From positions 3,844,001-3,908,000 of the forward strand of contig CBDCEM010000003.1 in NCBI GenBank assembly GCA_965215825.1: a DNA stretch of 64,000 nucleotides, written 5' to 3'. This document shows, one piece after another, positions 8,109 to 17,777 of the stretch. Position 1 is the stretch's first letter. Every line of letters starts with the position of its first letter. The translations under genes were made by a program, and so were the position numbers. Source of the stretch: JAWPMT01 sp965215825. GTDB taxonomy: Bacteria; Bacteroidota; Bacteroidia; Cytophagales; Cyclobacteriaceae. The notes beneath the pieces are model-generated. The model saw nothing but the letters and a program-made list of their open reading frames with translations. It was not told the origin of the DNA and made no database searches.

Positions 8109-10388
8109 CTAATTTCTTGGCAGAATTCCCCATTGATGGTAAGGCAATTCTCCTAGGGTGATTTTCAATTCTCCGCCAGACATGAGCACTTCATGGCTAA
8201 AAAACGGAACATTAAGTGGTTGACCATTTAATTCGACACTTCGAATGTACTGATTCTTCTCAGATGAGCCCTCAGCCAAAATTTTGAAGGTCTTACCTCC
8301 TGGTAAATGGATAATAGCCTCATCAAAAAGCGGACTTGTGAGTGCATATTCACCGTTGGCCGGATTTACAGGATAAAAGCCTAACGCACTGAACACGTAC
8401 CAGGCTGACATCTGTCCACAATCGTCATTTCCACAAAGACCATCCGGCTGGGTACTGTATTGGGTTCTTAAAATGTTTCGGACTACCTGCTGTGTCTTCC
8501 ATGGTGAGCCCGCATAATTGTAAAGATAGGCCACATGATGACTAGGTTCATTACCATGTGCATATTGCCCGATCAGCCCGGAAATATCAGCAGAGATATG
8601 ATTGCCAGTAATCTCAGAATCCGTCGAAAAAAGAGAATCCAGTTTTAGTGTAAATAACTCGGGACCTCCCATCAGTGAGATAAGCCCATTTACATCATGC
8701 GGAACAAACCAGGAATGTTGCCAGGCATTTCCCTCTGTATAGTCCGTATTGACGCGATGTTCAGATCTCTTCGGGTCAAATGGTGTTCTCCAGCTTCCAT
8801 CGCTCAACTTACCTCTCATGAATCCGGTAACCGGGTCATACAACTCTTTGTAGCTCTTAGATCGATTCAGAAAATATTCATAATCTTTATTTTTTCCCAA
8901 TCGCTTAGCTACCTGTGCAATGCACCAGTCATCAAACGCATATTCCAGGTTTTTAGTCACAGATTCTTCTTCAAGATCACCTGGTATAAACCCGTATGAT
9001 TTGTAAAATTTCACTCCCCGAATGTCCTGCATGGCACTCTTTTTCATCGCTTCGTAAGCCACATCAATATCAAAACCCTTAAAACCCTTGAAGTATGCAT
9101 CAGCAATGACAGGAATAGCATGATAGCCCGTCATGGTATTGGTTTCATTACCCAATAACGACCATACCGGAAGCAATCCATATTCGTTATAATGTGCCAG
9201 CATTGAGTTGATCATATCATTGACCTTGTCTGTTTGGGTGATGGTGAACAAAGGGTGCGCAGCCCTGAAGGTATCCCAGAGCGAAAAAATGTCGTAACGG
9301 GTATACCCTTCTGCAGTGTTGATCACACCTCCGGCGCCTTTGTATTCCTGGTTGTGATCAGAATACACAACTGGGGCGAGGTTGGCATGGTACATGGCTG
9401 TGTAGAAGGTTCTTTTGAGGTCGGTATTTTTCGTTTGGATAGCAATTTTTGATAGCTCTTTTTCCCAGGCAACCACCGCATCTGCTCTTACTTCTTCAAA
9501 ACTTTTATTTTCCGATTCAGACAAGCTCCGAATCGCGCCTGCCTCTGAGGCACTGGAAATTCCGGTTCTGACAAGAATTTCTGATGGCGAGGTTCCATTC
9601 GAAAAACTTAAGACTGCCTTGAGGTTTGTCCCTTGATGAGAATCACCTGACAGCAAAGCTGTGCTATCTGCGAAATCAGCTTCTTGAATGGGTCTGGAAA
9701 AGGTAATCGCAAAGTAGACTCGTTGGTCTTCGGCCCAACCTTTGGAAAATCGATATCCTGTAATGAGTGTATCATTTACCAGTTCAATTTTACCTTCAGT
9801 AGGCTTATCCCAGTTGATCTGATGCGACAAGTCCAGCACAACCGACTTCTTTCCGGCTGGAAAAACATACCGCTGAAGGCCAGATCTCTTCGTTGCTGTA
9901 AGGGAGACATCTATGTCTGAATTCTGAAGATTTACGCGATAAAACCCGGGGGAAGCTTCTTCGGATTGGTGCGTATATTTCCCATAATAATCGTAATCTG
10001 TCCGGGACTTGATTTCTTTCGTCAAATCAACCTCATTGGTTGTTGGCATCAATCGAATATCACCCAGGTCTCCGATTCCTGTTCCAGACAAATGCAGGTG
10101 ACTAAATCCAACCACGATGCTATCGGAGTAGTGATAGCCCGAACACCAATCCCAGCCTCCAACGCCATTGTCGGGGCTAACCTGCACACCACCAAATGGA
10201 ACCGTAGCCCCGGGAAACGTATGACCATGAGCGCCTGTACCTATGAAAGGGTCCACAAAATCGACCAGATTCTCTGAAATAGATAAGGGTACCTGCTTTT
10301 CACAGCTGCTGCAGAAGATCAGGACCATGAACAGCATGATCAGTTCTTTTTTCCATTCACTCAAGCCTCTATTAAGATGATGTATCAT
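8109..10388 (-). CDS. GH92 exo-alpha-mannosidase, lipoprotein
   Basis: Second GH92 enzyme, 759 residues from ATG 10388; a TTG at 10394 is possible but weaker. The hydrophobic leader ELIMLFMVLIFCSSC ends in a lipobox, so it is surface or periplasm anchored. It carries the most canonical motif set of the three GH92s here: GFSHLHLSGTG, SLWDTFRAAHPL, YTEGNAWQHSWFVPHD, YAHGNEPSHHVAYLYN and GNDDCGQMSAWYVFSALGFY (D655, D656). This set fits exo-alpha-1,2-type mannosidases best, but linkage is inference. It starts 3 bp from the stop of the MFS gene and ends 9 bp before the GH2 gene, within one operon. Confidence 0.94.
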   Translation of the reverse strand: MIHHLNRGLSEWKKELIMLFMVLIFCSSCEKQVPLSISENLVDFVDPFIGTGAHGHTFPGATVPFGGVQVSPDNGVGGWDWCSGYHYSDSIVVGFSHLHLSGTGIGDLGDIRLMPTTNEVDLTKEIKSRTDYDYYGKYTHQSEEASPGFYRVNLQNSDIDVSLTATKRSGLQRYVFPAGKKSVVLDLSHQINWDKPTEGKIELVNDTLITGYRFSKGWAEDQRVYFAITFSRPIQEADFADSTALLSGDSHQGTNLKAVLSFSNGTSPSEILVRTGISSASEAGAIRSLSESENKSFEEVRADAVVAWEKELSKIAIQTKNTDLKRTFYTAMYHANLAPVVYSDHNQEYKGAGGVINTAEGYTRYDIFSLWDTFRAAHPLFTITQTDKVNDMINSMLAHYNEYGLLPVWSLLGNETNTMTGYHAIPVIADAYFKGFKGFDIDVAYEAMKKSAMQDIRGVKFYKSYGFIPGDLEEESVTKNLEYAFDDWCIAQVAKRLGKNKDYEYFLNRSKSYKELYDPVTGFMRGKLSDGSWRTPFDPKRSEHRVNTDYTEGNAWQHSWFVPHDVNGLISLMGGPELFTLKLDSLFSTDSEITGNHISADISGLIGQYAHGNEPSHHVAYLYNYAGSPWKTQQVVRNILRTQYSTQPDGLCGNDDCGQMSAWYVFSALGFYPVNPANGEYALTSPLFDEAIIHLPGGKTFKILAEGSSEKNQYIRSVELNGQPLNVPFFSHEVLMSGGELKITLGELPYHQWGILPRN

Positions 10389-10390
10389 GA

Positions 10391-11806
10391 TCAATAATGC
10401 CTTAGAGGTGATGGTCGATGACCCCTAAGGCCGTAAAACAAAATGTACAGATAGCATATCACAGGTAACAAGAATGATAACTGGATACCAAATGAATCCG
10501 CCAGGGCTCCCTGCATTGGAGGGATGATCGCACCGCCAACGATCATCATCACTAGCAGCGATGAACCCTGGCTCGTGTATTTTCCAAGATCTTTGATGGC
10601 CAAAGTGAATATATTGGACCACAAGATTGAATTGAAAGCGCCAATAGCAATGGCGCACCAGAATGCTGTTAAACCGTTTGAAAAAACCATGATCAATAAC
10701 AGCGCGACTACCACTGTTGCAAAAACCGATAGGGTTCGTGCCGGATTAGGTCCCGAAATCAGGAATGCCAGATAATTAATAACAAGGAAAAGTAAGAAGA
10801 TCGAAACCTCAGCAAATGGAATGAACTCCATAAAAAACTGATCCCCATCATTCTTTATCCCAGTGATAAAATACACCACGAAAAAACTAACAATAGATAA
10901 TCCAGCCATAATGAGGTATTTCTTTGTCTTGTCAGAAATGCCTCCCATAGATACCGACCCTAAAAATCGGCCAATCATAGCGCCACCCCAATAGTAGGCC
11001 AGGAATTTACCCCCTTCAGCTTCTTCAAGACCCATGACATTTTCCAATTGGAAAAAGCTAATCAGATAGCTTCCTACGGAAACTTCTCCTCCCACGTACA
11101 TGAAAATGGCAATCATTCCAAGCAGCAAATGCCGGAATTTCAATACTTCGGTACCTTTTAGGGTTTCTTCTTTGTTGACAAATGAAGGCAGCTTCACCCA
11201 CTTGACAAGTAGTGCCAGAAGGAAAAAGAGACCACCATAAATTAAATACGGCAGTTTCAGAGAATCCACTGAAATCGTGCCGTTTGAAAATATCTTATAT
11301 ATCAAAAGTGCCCCTACGACCGGAGCCAGTGTTGTTCCAAAAGAATTGAAACCCTGAGCGAGATTGAGCCTACTGGAGGCTGTTTCTTCTTTTCCCAGAA
11401 TAGCCGCATAGGGATTAGCAGCGATTTGTAGAATGGTGACACCTGAGGCGAGAACGAATAACGCAGCCAAAAAGAATCCATAGACCTGATATTCGGCAGA
11501 AGGATAGAACAAACAACATCCAATTCCACAGAGTATTAATCCCAGGATAATTCCGTTTTTATATCCAATTCTGGAAATGGGGTCTTCCCTGGTTACGGAG
11601 ATGATGAAATAGATCAGGCTGATAATGAAAAAGGCAATGAAAAAAGCAAACTGAACAAGTCCTGCCTGAAAGAAACTTAAACTGAAAACGGATTTAAGAT
11701 GTGGGATCAATACATCATTCATCACTGTGATGAATCCCCACATGAAAAACAAAAACGCGATGGTAATGAAAGGCCTTACGTTGCTTGGAAGTGTATTTTC
11801 TTTCAC
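10391..11806 (-). CDS. MFS sugar permease, FucP/GluP type
   Basis: Major facilitator of 471 residues with 12 predicted helices. The first helix and loop (FLFFMWGFITVMNDVLIPHL) and the following FFQAGLVQFAFFIAFF match the fucose/glucose-galactose proton symporter group. ILQIAANPYAAILG and INYLAFLISGPNPARTLS are further family marks. The start codon is GTG. It is the first gene after the hairpin region that separates it from susD and is tightly linked to the GH92 gene downstream. It probably carries the monosaccharide, mannose by context, across the inner membrane. Confidence 0.92.
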   Translation of the reverse strand: MKENTLPSNVRPFITIAFLFFMWGFITVMNDVLIPHLKSVFSLSFFQAGLVQFAFFIAFFIISLIYFIISVTREDPISRIGYKNGIILGLILCGIGCCLFYPSAEYQVYGFFLAALFVLASGVTILQIAANPYAAILGKEETASSRLNLAQGFNSFGTTLAPVVGALLIYKIFSNGTISVDSLKLPYLIYGGLFFLLALLVKWVKLPSFVNKEETLKGTEVLKFRHLLLGMIAIFMYVGGEVSVGSYLISFFQLENVMGLEEAEGGKFLAYYWGGAMIGRFLGSVSMGGISDKTKKYLIMAGLSIVSFFVVYFITGIKNDGDQFFMEFIPFAEVSIFLLFLVINYLAFLISGPNPARTLSVFATVVVALLLIMVFSNGLTAFWCAIAIGAFNSILWSNIFTLAIKDLGKYTSQGSSLLVMMIVGGAIIPPMQGALADSFGIQLSFLLPVICYLYILFYGLRGHRPSPLRHY

Positions 11807-11843
11807 AAGTGAATGATCTTAATCAAACTGAAAACAAAAGGAA

Positions 11844-11868
11844 ATCGGGTAGGCAGAACCTACCCGAT
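11844..11868 (-). terminator. Hairpin terminator or attenuator between susD and the permease
   Basis: Perfect 10-bp inverted repeat ATCGGGTAGG/CCTACCCGAT with a 5-nt loop. Read on the minus strand it is followed by TTTCCTTTTGTTTTC, a U-rich tail. It lies about 100 bp after the susD stop and 38 bp before the permease start. It could stop most transcription after susCD and let a fraction run on into the enzyme genes. Confidence 0.65.
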
Positions 11869-11907
11869 AATCAAACTATCTATTTTGTTTGTATGAAGGT
11901 TTTTTGG

Positions 11908-11954
11908 AGGTTGATCGGAGGCTCCCGTGCAAGAGCCCCCATATTAATCAACCT
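11908..11954 (-). other. Nested hairpin after susD
   Basis: An 8-bp outer stem (AGGTTGAT at 11908-11915 with ATCAACCT at 11947-11954) encloses an inner 5-bp stem (GGCTC at 11920-11924 with GAGCC at 11933-11937). It lies 17 bp downstream of the susD stop on the same strand. It may protect the 3' end of susCD mRNA or help termination together with the next hairpin. No known riboswitch class is recognised. Confidence 0.4.
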
Positions 11955-11970
11955 ATCATCAGTAGCTAAA

Positions 11971-13554
11971 TCAATTAACGTCCCACCAGAGTCTGGTAAG
12001 GAAATTATCTTCTCCCTGAGCAGATACTGCTGCCGATGCATTTGGATTGCTGGCAACTTCTCCGCCATTGTATTGCATCCTTCGAGGAATCACTCCTCCG
12101 GTTACATTGCCCGTATAGTTTACAGGAGTAAGCGCCGGAAATCCCGTTCTTCTCCAGTTGGCGTAAGACTCCAGGTGATTGAAATAAGTTGCCGCCCAGT
12201 ACTGTTCTCCGATCATTCGATTTTGATCAGCAGAAGAGGCAGCTCCAAAACCCAGAGACGTGATGTATGCTCCTGTAGTCCCGCCATCGACGGATAAGGA
12301 AGCATCATAGTTTACCCAGTTGTCGATCGCTGCGGCAACACCAGCCTCAAAATGAGTTGTGGCATCCCCACTTACATTCCATCCATTAAGGCTGGCTTCA
12401 GCCAGGGTCAAGGCGACCTCAGCATAAGTGATGAAATACATAGGATCAGAGTAATCATACAGTAGTGGATTCAGGAATGAGTACAAATTGTCTCTGGAAA
12501 AATCCTCAGCCACAGCGATCAAACCTTCGTCAATCGCATGTTGTACTATTGTCTCAGAATCATGTCCATTTGGCAATCCTCTTTGGTTAGCGGGATCTGT
12601 GTCCCAGGTACCTGGATCCAATGGGCTACCCAATCCACCACTAATAATCATTAACCGTGGATCATTACCATTCTGCATCCAGTTGATAAATGTTTCACTG
12701 GGCCGAGCATTAGAATGTTCCCCACCATTTCCATTCGTGAATACCTCTGAGTTACCATTTCGGTTGATTCCCTGAGGTCCATCCGTATGGACAATTCTGG
12801 CGTTATCGGCATTGCTCGTGAAAACACCAGCACTATGACCAGCAGCTTCTTCCACCACACTTTGAGCAGTTCCTGCATTGACGCCAGACATTCTCATGCC
12901 TATTCTCAAAAGCAAAGAGTTCGCAAACTTCTGCCACTGAACGATATCACCACCGTACATGATGTCCTGTCCACCAAGATCACCACCGCTCGCAGAAAGT
13001 TGATTTCTTGCTGCACGTAGTTCGTCCACCAGTAAACCATAAACAGTCTCCTGAGACTCATAAGTCGGGAACCAGTTTTGATCTCCATCAAGACCTCTTC
13101 CGGCTTGTGTGTAAGGAATTGCACCGTAAAGATCCGTTAATCGGTGAAGGGAAAAACAACGCATGATCGTAGCAACCGCATTTAGATTCTCGCTCCCTGC
13201 TACTCCGGCAGTTTGATCTACGATATGGGTCAAGGTCTTTAATGGATCTGGATAATACCGATCCCAAAGAGAAGAACTATACCCTTCGTTGAGCAAATAC
13301 TTGTCTCCAGACCAGTAACCTGCCAAAGACGCATTATGCTGAATCATAGTAGAACTATAAATCAGGTTCGCTCGCCACATCTCATATCTACCCCCTGCTA
13401 CTTGTAGTTGGCCAGTCGGCAACAAGAACGAAAGATCAATTTCTTCCGAGGCATTAGGATTCACATTGAGTTCCAATAACTTATCGTTATCGCAAGAGGT
13501 TACTATGAATATTGTGCATAGTACCGTCATCCAAAATACTTTATTTCTCATCAT
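11971..13554 (-). CDS. SusD/RagB-like glycan-binding lipoprotein
   Basis: Outer-membrane surface lipoprotein, about 527 residues from ATG 13554 (MMRNKVFWMTVLCTIFIVTSC); a TTG at 13575 would add seven residues. The lipobox Cys is followed by DNDKL. The helical SusD-like fold shows in DLYGAIPYTQAG, LTLAEASLNGW and the C-terminal EQYWAATYFNHLESYANWRRTGFP, the last typical of the SusD_2-like branch. It partners the SusC porin 10-30 bp upstream and presents oligosaccharides to it. The mannan or N-glycan ligand is inferred from the neighbouring GH92 and GH2 genes. Confidence 0.93.
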   Translation of the reverse strand: MMRNKVFWMTVLCTIFIVTSCDNDKLLELNVNPNASEEIDLSFLLPTGQLQVAGGRYEMWRANLIYSSTMIQHNASLAGYWSGDKYLLNEGYSSSLWDRYYPDPLKTLTHIVDQTAGVAGSENLNAVATIMRCFSLHRLTDLYGAIPYTQAGRGLDGDQNWFPTYESQETVYGLLVDELRAARNQLSASGGDLGGQDIMYGGDIVQWQKFANSLLLRIGMRMSGVNAGTAQSVVEEAAGHSAGVFTSNADNARIVHTDGPQGINRNGNSEVFTNGNGGEHSNARPSETFINWMQNGNDPRLMIISGGLGSPLDPGTWDTDPANQRGLPNGHDSETIVQHAIDEGLIAVAEDFSRDNLYSFLNPLLYDYSDPMYFITYAEVALTLAEASLNGWNVSGDATTHFEAGVAAAIDNWVNYDASLSVDGGTTGAYITSLGFGAASSADQNRMIGEQYWAATYFNHLESYANWRRTGFPALTPVNYTGNVTGGVIPRRMQYNGGEVASNPNASAAVSAQGEDNFLTRLWWDVN

Positions 13555-13585
13555 TGTATTTTTTAAATATTTCAAACCACAGAGA

Positions 13586-16500
13586 TTAGAAACTCACACT
13601 TAAATTGAAACCAAAATTTCTGGTTGCAGGCAATGCAAAGAATTCCAGACCCTGCGTTCTGGCAGAGTGACTATATCCGGCTTCCGGATCGATATTTGGA
13701 ACATTCGACCATAACAGGGCCAAATTTCTACCTACGACGGAGAAGTTTGCTGATGCAAATGGTGTATTCTCCAAAACAGAAGGGGGAACCCTATAGCCTA
13801 TTGACAGTTCTCTAAGTTTCCCAAATGAAGCATCATAAATGAAATTTTCCGTAATGTCATTATAACGGTTATAGTAATCATCTACATTTTCAGGAGCAAT
13901 CTCAATGGTCACAGAACTTCCACTCTCATCTACTCCACTCACTGAAAGTCCAGTTTCCCGACCCGGTAATGTCTCTTTGTGGGCACCAAATCCATAGGCC
14001 AGGACATTTGTTCCAGACATCAGTGATCCGCCGCTTCTCATATCAACCAACACATTGAGGCTGAAATCCTGATAATTGAAAGTATTTTGAATACCCGCAC
14101 TGAACGGATGGCGACCCTCTCCAAGAATCTCAAAACTTTCACTTCTTACCGGATAACCGTTAGCATCATAGACTTTCTGCCCGTTAATGGTTCGGTGCGT
14201 ATATCCTGCGATCAAGCCAAGCGGCTGACCTACAACATGTCTGATTCTTTCCTGTCGCGTTCTTGCTTCATCCAAATTCAACTCGGTGATTGGATTACCT
14301 TGAGAATCTTCACCCAGATTTACAGCCTCACTTATGTTGTTGGCCATGTTGAATGAAACATCCCAAGAGAAAGAACTTAGCTGAACGGGTTTACCTGTAA
14401 TCAGTAGCTCGACCCCTTTGTTGGAAAGTTCACCAACATTCACCAATACACTTCCAAATCCGGAGGTAGATGAAATAGAGGCACCAAGGATATCATCCGT
14501 AGTGGTTCGATCATAGTAAGCAAAGTCTATACCTAGTCGGTTGTTGAACATATTCAATGCCAAACCAACTTCAAGCTCCGTGGACGTATAGGGTTTCAGG
14601 GCAGCATTTGGGATCTGTCCATTTTGTAGTCTACCCAATGTAGCCCCCTGATGAGAAACCCCCAACAGGCCATAATTGATATTAAGTGCATAAGCACTGG
14701 GTGCTCCACCACCAACGCTGGCAATAGATGCTCGAACCTTACCAAAATTGATAATTGAAGGCAAATCCAGTAGCTCAGAGAATACCACACTCAGACCTGC
14801 TCCAGGATAGAACAATTTGTTGTCGTCAGCAGATAGCGTTGAGAAATAGTCCTGCCTTCCGGAGAAATTCAGGAAGATAGAACCTAAATAGGAAATGTTA
14901 GCCTGCCCGAAATAAGAGTTGACCCCCACCTCAGAAAATTCATATTGATATCCTTGGTTTGCAACATTGGTTACCGAATGGAAGAAAGGAATGTTCAGGT
15001 CATTACCTCCAATATTTACCCTTTCTGCAGTGGTTCTTCTTCTGTTCCCACCTATCAGTGCATCAATTTCAAAGTCACCAAACCCTCGATTAAATCCTAT
15101 AAAAAGGTCCATGTTCTCTTCGCTCACATTTCGAGTGATATCCTGGAAAGAACCTAGAGGTTTGAAGGCCGTCCCATAAGCTTCTACCGATTCTGCCTGG
15201 ATATATGATACATCAACGCCCATTCGACTTTGAACATAAAGCCAATCGGTGATATCGTATTTCAGCATTGCGGTTCCGAAGAATCTATTCTTGACATCTT
15301 CTCTTCGCCATTGGTAGGCAGCCCAGTATGGGTTTTGGGCAAAGACATTACCCTGATGACGCAACTCAGTCCCATCTTCCTGGGCACCTAATTTATCAGT
15401 TGTCCCTTTCAATGACTCAAATGTCAAAGCTGGAGTTCTGATCAAAGCAGTAAAGTTCGGGTTACCTGGAGTATCAGAAACTCTGGGTCTGTTCTTGCTT
15501 TTTTCACGCGTGAACTGACCTGTTACCTGAGCGGATAGCTTACCATAGTTTCCGGAAACATTCAGATTAAGTGTCTGACGATCAAATCCTGAATTAGGCA
15601 CTATATCCTCATTTTGTAGGTCAGAGAAAGACATTCTGTACGTATGATTTTCGTTACCGCCGGACAGTCCCAGTGTATTGGTAAGGGTAAATCCAGCTTC
15701 GTAGAAGTCTTTCAGGGTTTGACCCTGATCAGAATAGGGTCTCTCAACTCCATCAAATTGCACCACACTTGTTCCGTCTAATCTGGCTCCCCAGGAATTA
15801 ATCCCGTTTTGAAGCGCGCTTTCCTGGTTCGCTGGCTTTTCACCATTTTGTCCGTGACCAAATTGATTTTGAAATTCCGTATGATCAATCACACTGTTCA
15901 CCGTGAAATTGCTGTTGTAGGTCACACCTACACCTTTTTGCGCCTTACCTGTTTTAGTCGTTATCAAGATCACACCGTTTGCTGCCCTCGATCCATATAG
16001 GGCCGCCGCGGTACTTCCTTTCAATACAGAAATACTCTCAATGTCATCCGGATTTAATGATGATAGTCCGTCTCCTCCATCATTACCACCCCAAACTCCA
16101 GCTGCACCGAAGTTGCTGTTGTCGATAGGTAAACCATTAATAACATAAAGTGGTTGGTCATTGCCTCCGAGAGAAGAACCACCACGAATCACTACCCGGC
16201 TCGTTCCCGCTGCTCCAGTCGATGGATTAGAAACGTTCACACCGGCGACCTTCCCCGAAAGAGCAGATCCCAGATTGATGGCTCTGGACTCTACAAACTG
16301 ATCTCCGTCTACCTGAGTGACAGAATAGCCCAGGGCCTTCTTTTCACGTTCAAGTCCGAATGCTGTTACGACCACTTCGTCAAGCGCTTCGACATCATAG
16401 TTTAATGTGACATCAACTACAGATCTTGATCCTACCTGGACTTCTGCAGTTTTGAAGCCTACGTAGCTTATTACGAGTGTTGCATTTGATGTAGATACAG

Positions 16501-16681
16501 TAATTGTATAATTACCACTTACATCAGAAACTGCTCCATTACTCGTCCCTTTTTCAAGGATGGTTACACCTGGAAGGCCCTCTCCATCGTCTCCAGTGAC
16601 CCGACCGGATACGGCTGTCTGTGCCCTGATTGTAAAAATCAGGGCAAGCAGACAAGTAATTGCAAGTAAAGTTTTCTTCAT
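13586..16681 (-). CDS. SusC-like TonB-dependent outer-membrane transporter
   Basis: Transporter of 1031 residues. Signal peptide MKKTLLAITCLLALIFTIRA, then a carboxypeptidase-regulatory-like domain (about 25-105, GRVTGDDGEGLPGVTILEKG), the LDEVVVTAFG linker that marks SusC proteins, a plug domain (about 115-235, with PLYVINGLPID, DIESISVLKGSTAAALYGSR and GVILITTKTG), and a long beta-barrel ending in an aromatic C-terminus (FGFNLSVSF). It is the first gene of the leftward operon and forms a pair with SusD. It imports oligosaccharides across the outer membrane using TonB energy. Confidence 0.96.
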   Translation of the reverse strand: MKKTLLAITCLLALIFTIRAQTAVSGRVTGDDGEGLPGVTILEKGTSNGAVSDVSGNYTITVSTSNATLVISYVGFKTAEVQVGSRSVVDVTLNYDVEALDEVVVTAFGLEREKKALGYSVTQVDGDQFVESRAINLGSALSGKVAGVNVSNPSTGAAGTSRVVIRGGSSLGGNDQPLYVINGLPIDNSNFGAAGVWGGNDGGDGLSSLNPDDIESISVLKGSTAAALYGSRAANGVILITTKTGKAQKGVGVTYNSNFTVNSVIDHTEFQNQFGHGQNGEKPANQESALQNGINSWGARLDGTSVVQFDGVERPYSDQGQTLKDFYEAGFTLTNTLGLSGGNENHTYRMSFSDLQNEDIVPNSGFDRQTLNLNVSGNYGKLSAQVTGQFTREKSKNRPRVSDTPGNPNFTALIRTPALTFESLKGTTDKLGAQEDGTELRHQGNVFAQNPYWAAYQWRREDVKNRFFGTAMLKYDITDWLYVQSRMGVDVSYIQAESVEAYGTAFKPLGSFQDITRNVSEENMDLFIGFNRGFGDFEIDALIGGNRRRTTAERVNIGGNDLNIPFFHSVTNVANQGYQYEFSEVGVNSYFGQANISYLGSIFLNFSGRQDYFSTLSADDNKLFYPGAGLSVVFSELLDLPSIINFGKVRASIASVGGGAPSAYALNINYGLLGVSHQGATLGRLQNGQIPNAALKPYTSTELEVGLALNMFNNRLGIDFAYYDRTTTDDILGASISSTSGFGSVLVNVGELSNKGVELLITGKPVQLSSFSWDVSFNMANNISEAVNLGEDSQGNPITELNLDEARTRQERIRHVVGQPLGLIAGYTHRTINGQKVYDANGYPVRSESFEILGEGRHPFSAGIQNTFNYQDFSLNVLVDMRSGGSLMSGTNVLAYGFGAHKETLPGRETGLSVSGVDESGSSVTIEIAPENVDDYYNRYNDITENFIYDASFGKLRELSIGYRVPPSVLENTPFASANFSVVGRNLALLWSNVPNIDPEAGYSHSARTQGLEFFALPATRNFGFNLSVSF

Positions 16682-16739
16682 GATTTAGATTTTAAGTACA
16701 GGAACTCAATGGTAATGTTACTAAGGTCTTGCAAAAAAA

Positions 16740-16747
16740 CAAAGCTA
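16740..16747 (-). promoter_or_regulatory. Candidate -7 element for the susC operon
   Basis: On the minus strand the bases read TAGCTTTG, an exact match to the Bacteroidota -7 consensus TAnnTTTG, about 60 bp before the susC ATG. I do not see a well-spaced TTTG at -33, so the call rests on the -7 match and position. Confidence 0.4.
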
Positions 16748-16829
16748 TTCCTGCAAAAACATGCAATTTTAAATCATAAATACGAAAAATAGCGCACGGA
16801 ACAGGAAGATGCATATAAAGCATATTTAC

Positions 16830-16847
16830 AATTAATGGCCATTAATT
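16830..16847. promoter_or_regulatory. 18-bp perfect palindrome, candidate operator
   Basis: AATTAATGGCCATTAATT is a perfect 18-bp palindrome in the 336-bp region between susC and the DeoR-type regulator. It lies about 85 bp upstream of the candidate susC -7 element and 170 bp before the regulator ATG. This location and symmetry suit a dimeric regulator acting on both operons; which protein binds it is not known. Confidence 0.5.
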
Positions 16848-16936
16848 CTTATTATAATCATTCAATCGTTTTCATTCAAAAACTTATTTAGCGCATTAAT
16901 CAGATATCAATTTGCATGTTTATGCGTTTTTATATT

Positions 16937-16952
16937 GATTTACTTATAAATC
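16937..16952. promoter_or_regulatory. Inverted repeat upstream of the DeoR-type gene
   Basis: GATTTA-ctta-TAAATC is a 6-bp inverted repeat with a 4-bp spacer, 66 bp before the regulator start, flanked by further GATTTG/GATT words. It could be an autoregulatory site. The sequence is AT-rich, so chance occurrence is quite possible. Confidence 0.25.
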
Positions 16953-17017
16953 GATTGATTTGTGATCGTGACGTGGTAATCATAACTATGCTTATTGGAA
17001 ACAGTTGACATGCGCGT

Positions 17018-17767
17018 ATGCTAAAACAGGAGCGGCAAGAGCTTATTCTTTCGGAAATAACTTCCAACAACAAAGTCCATTCTGTGGACTTGAGCCTGAA
17101 ACTGAATGTTTCGGAGGATACCATAAGAAGGGACCTGAAAGAATTGGCAGACCAGGGTTATGTCAAAAAAGTACATGGAGGTGCTATGGCCAATCCTGTG
17201 GGACCTCAACTGGAAAAGCAGGAATCCATTTCTCATGAAAATGAGCGGCAGTTGTTGATCAATAAATGTATTCCTCTGCTCAAGCCCAATGCAATACTTA
17301 TTATTGAAGGATCCGAAACGGCTGCCATGTTTGCTGATTATCTACCTGCTGATTTTTCACTTACAGTTTTTACCAACTCTCTTCCGGTAGCCAACCGGTT
17401 GCTACACGCCCATCATGTGGATACTCATTTTATTGGTGGTAGCATTTCCATTGAACACCGCAGTACCATGGGCACTGAAGTAATTCAAAATCTCGCAGAC
17501 ATACAGGCAGATTTTTGCTTTATGGAATTTTCAGGTATTCATGCAGAAATTGGCATTACCTCCTCCAACCGTGAGTATGCCATGACTTTAAAGGCAATGA
17601 TCCGGTCAGCAAACGAATTGATTGGATTGAGTTTATCTAAAGATATTGGAAGCATGCAACCCTTTAGAGTGGCCACAGTAGATAAGGTAAATAAGTTGGT
17701 CACGGAATTAGAAATTCCAACGAAGCATTTGGCTTCATTTTCGGCTAAAGGAGTCGAGGTACTATAA
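17018..17767 (+). CDS. DeoR-family transcriptional regulator
   Basis: Sugar-phosphate-responsive regulator of 249 residues. The N-terminal winged helix-turn-helix is classical (LKQERQELILSEI, SLKLNVSEDTIRRDLKELAD, GYVKKVHGGAM, residues 2-57). The C-terminal DeoRC sensor domain runs from about 75 to 235, with LIIEGSETAAMFADYLP, VFTNSLPVANRLL, HFIGGSI and the GITSSNREYAMTLKAMI segment. The usual DSGTT phosphate loop reads EGSETA and the GxDG motif reads FSGIHAE, so the effector pocket is altered. It heads the rightward operon (10 bp to the GH92 gene) and sits divergent from susC, so it probably controls both. Confidence 0.92.
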   Translation: MLKQERQELILSEITSNNKVHSVDLSLKLNVSEDTIRRDLKELADQGYVKKVHGGAMANPVGPQLEKQESISHENERQLLINKCIPLLKPNAILIIEGSETAAMFADYLPADFSLTVFTNSLPVANRLLHAHHVDTHFIGGSISIEHRSTMGTEVIQNLADIQADFCFMEFSGIHAEIGITSSNREYAMTLKAMIRSANELIGLSLSKDIGSMQPFRVATVDKVNKLVTELEIPTKHLASFSAKGVEVL

Positions 17768-17777
17768 TGATCATTCC

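Noticed and set aside
11785..12297. 170-residue plus-strand frame over the susD 3' end
   Set aside because: It covers the hairpin region and the antisense of SusD; composition is Arg/Ser rich and not protein-like.
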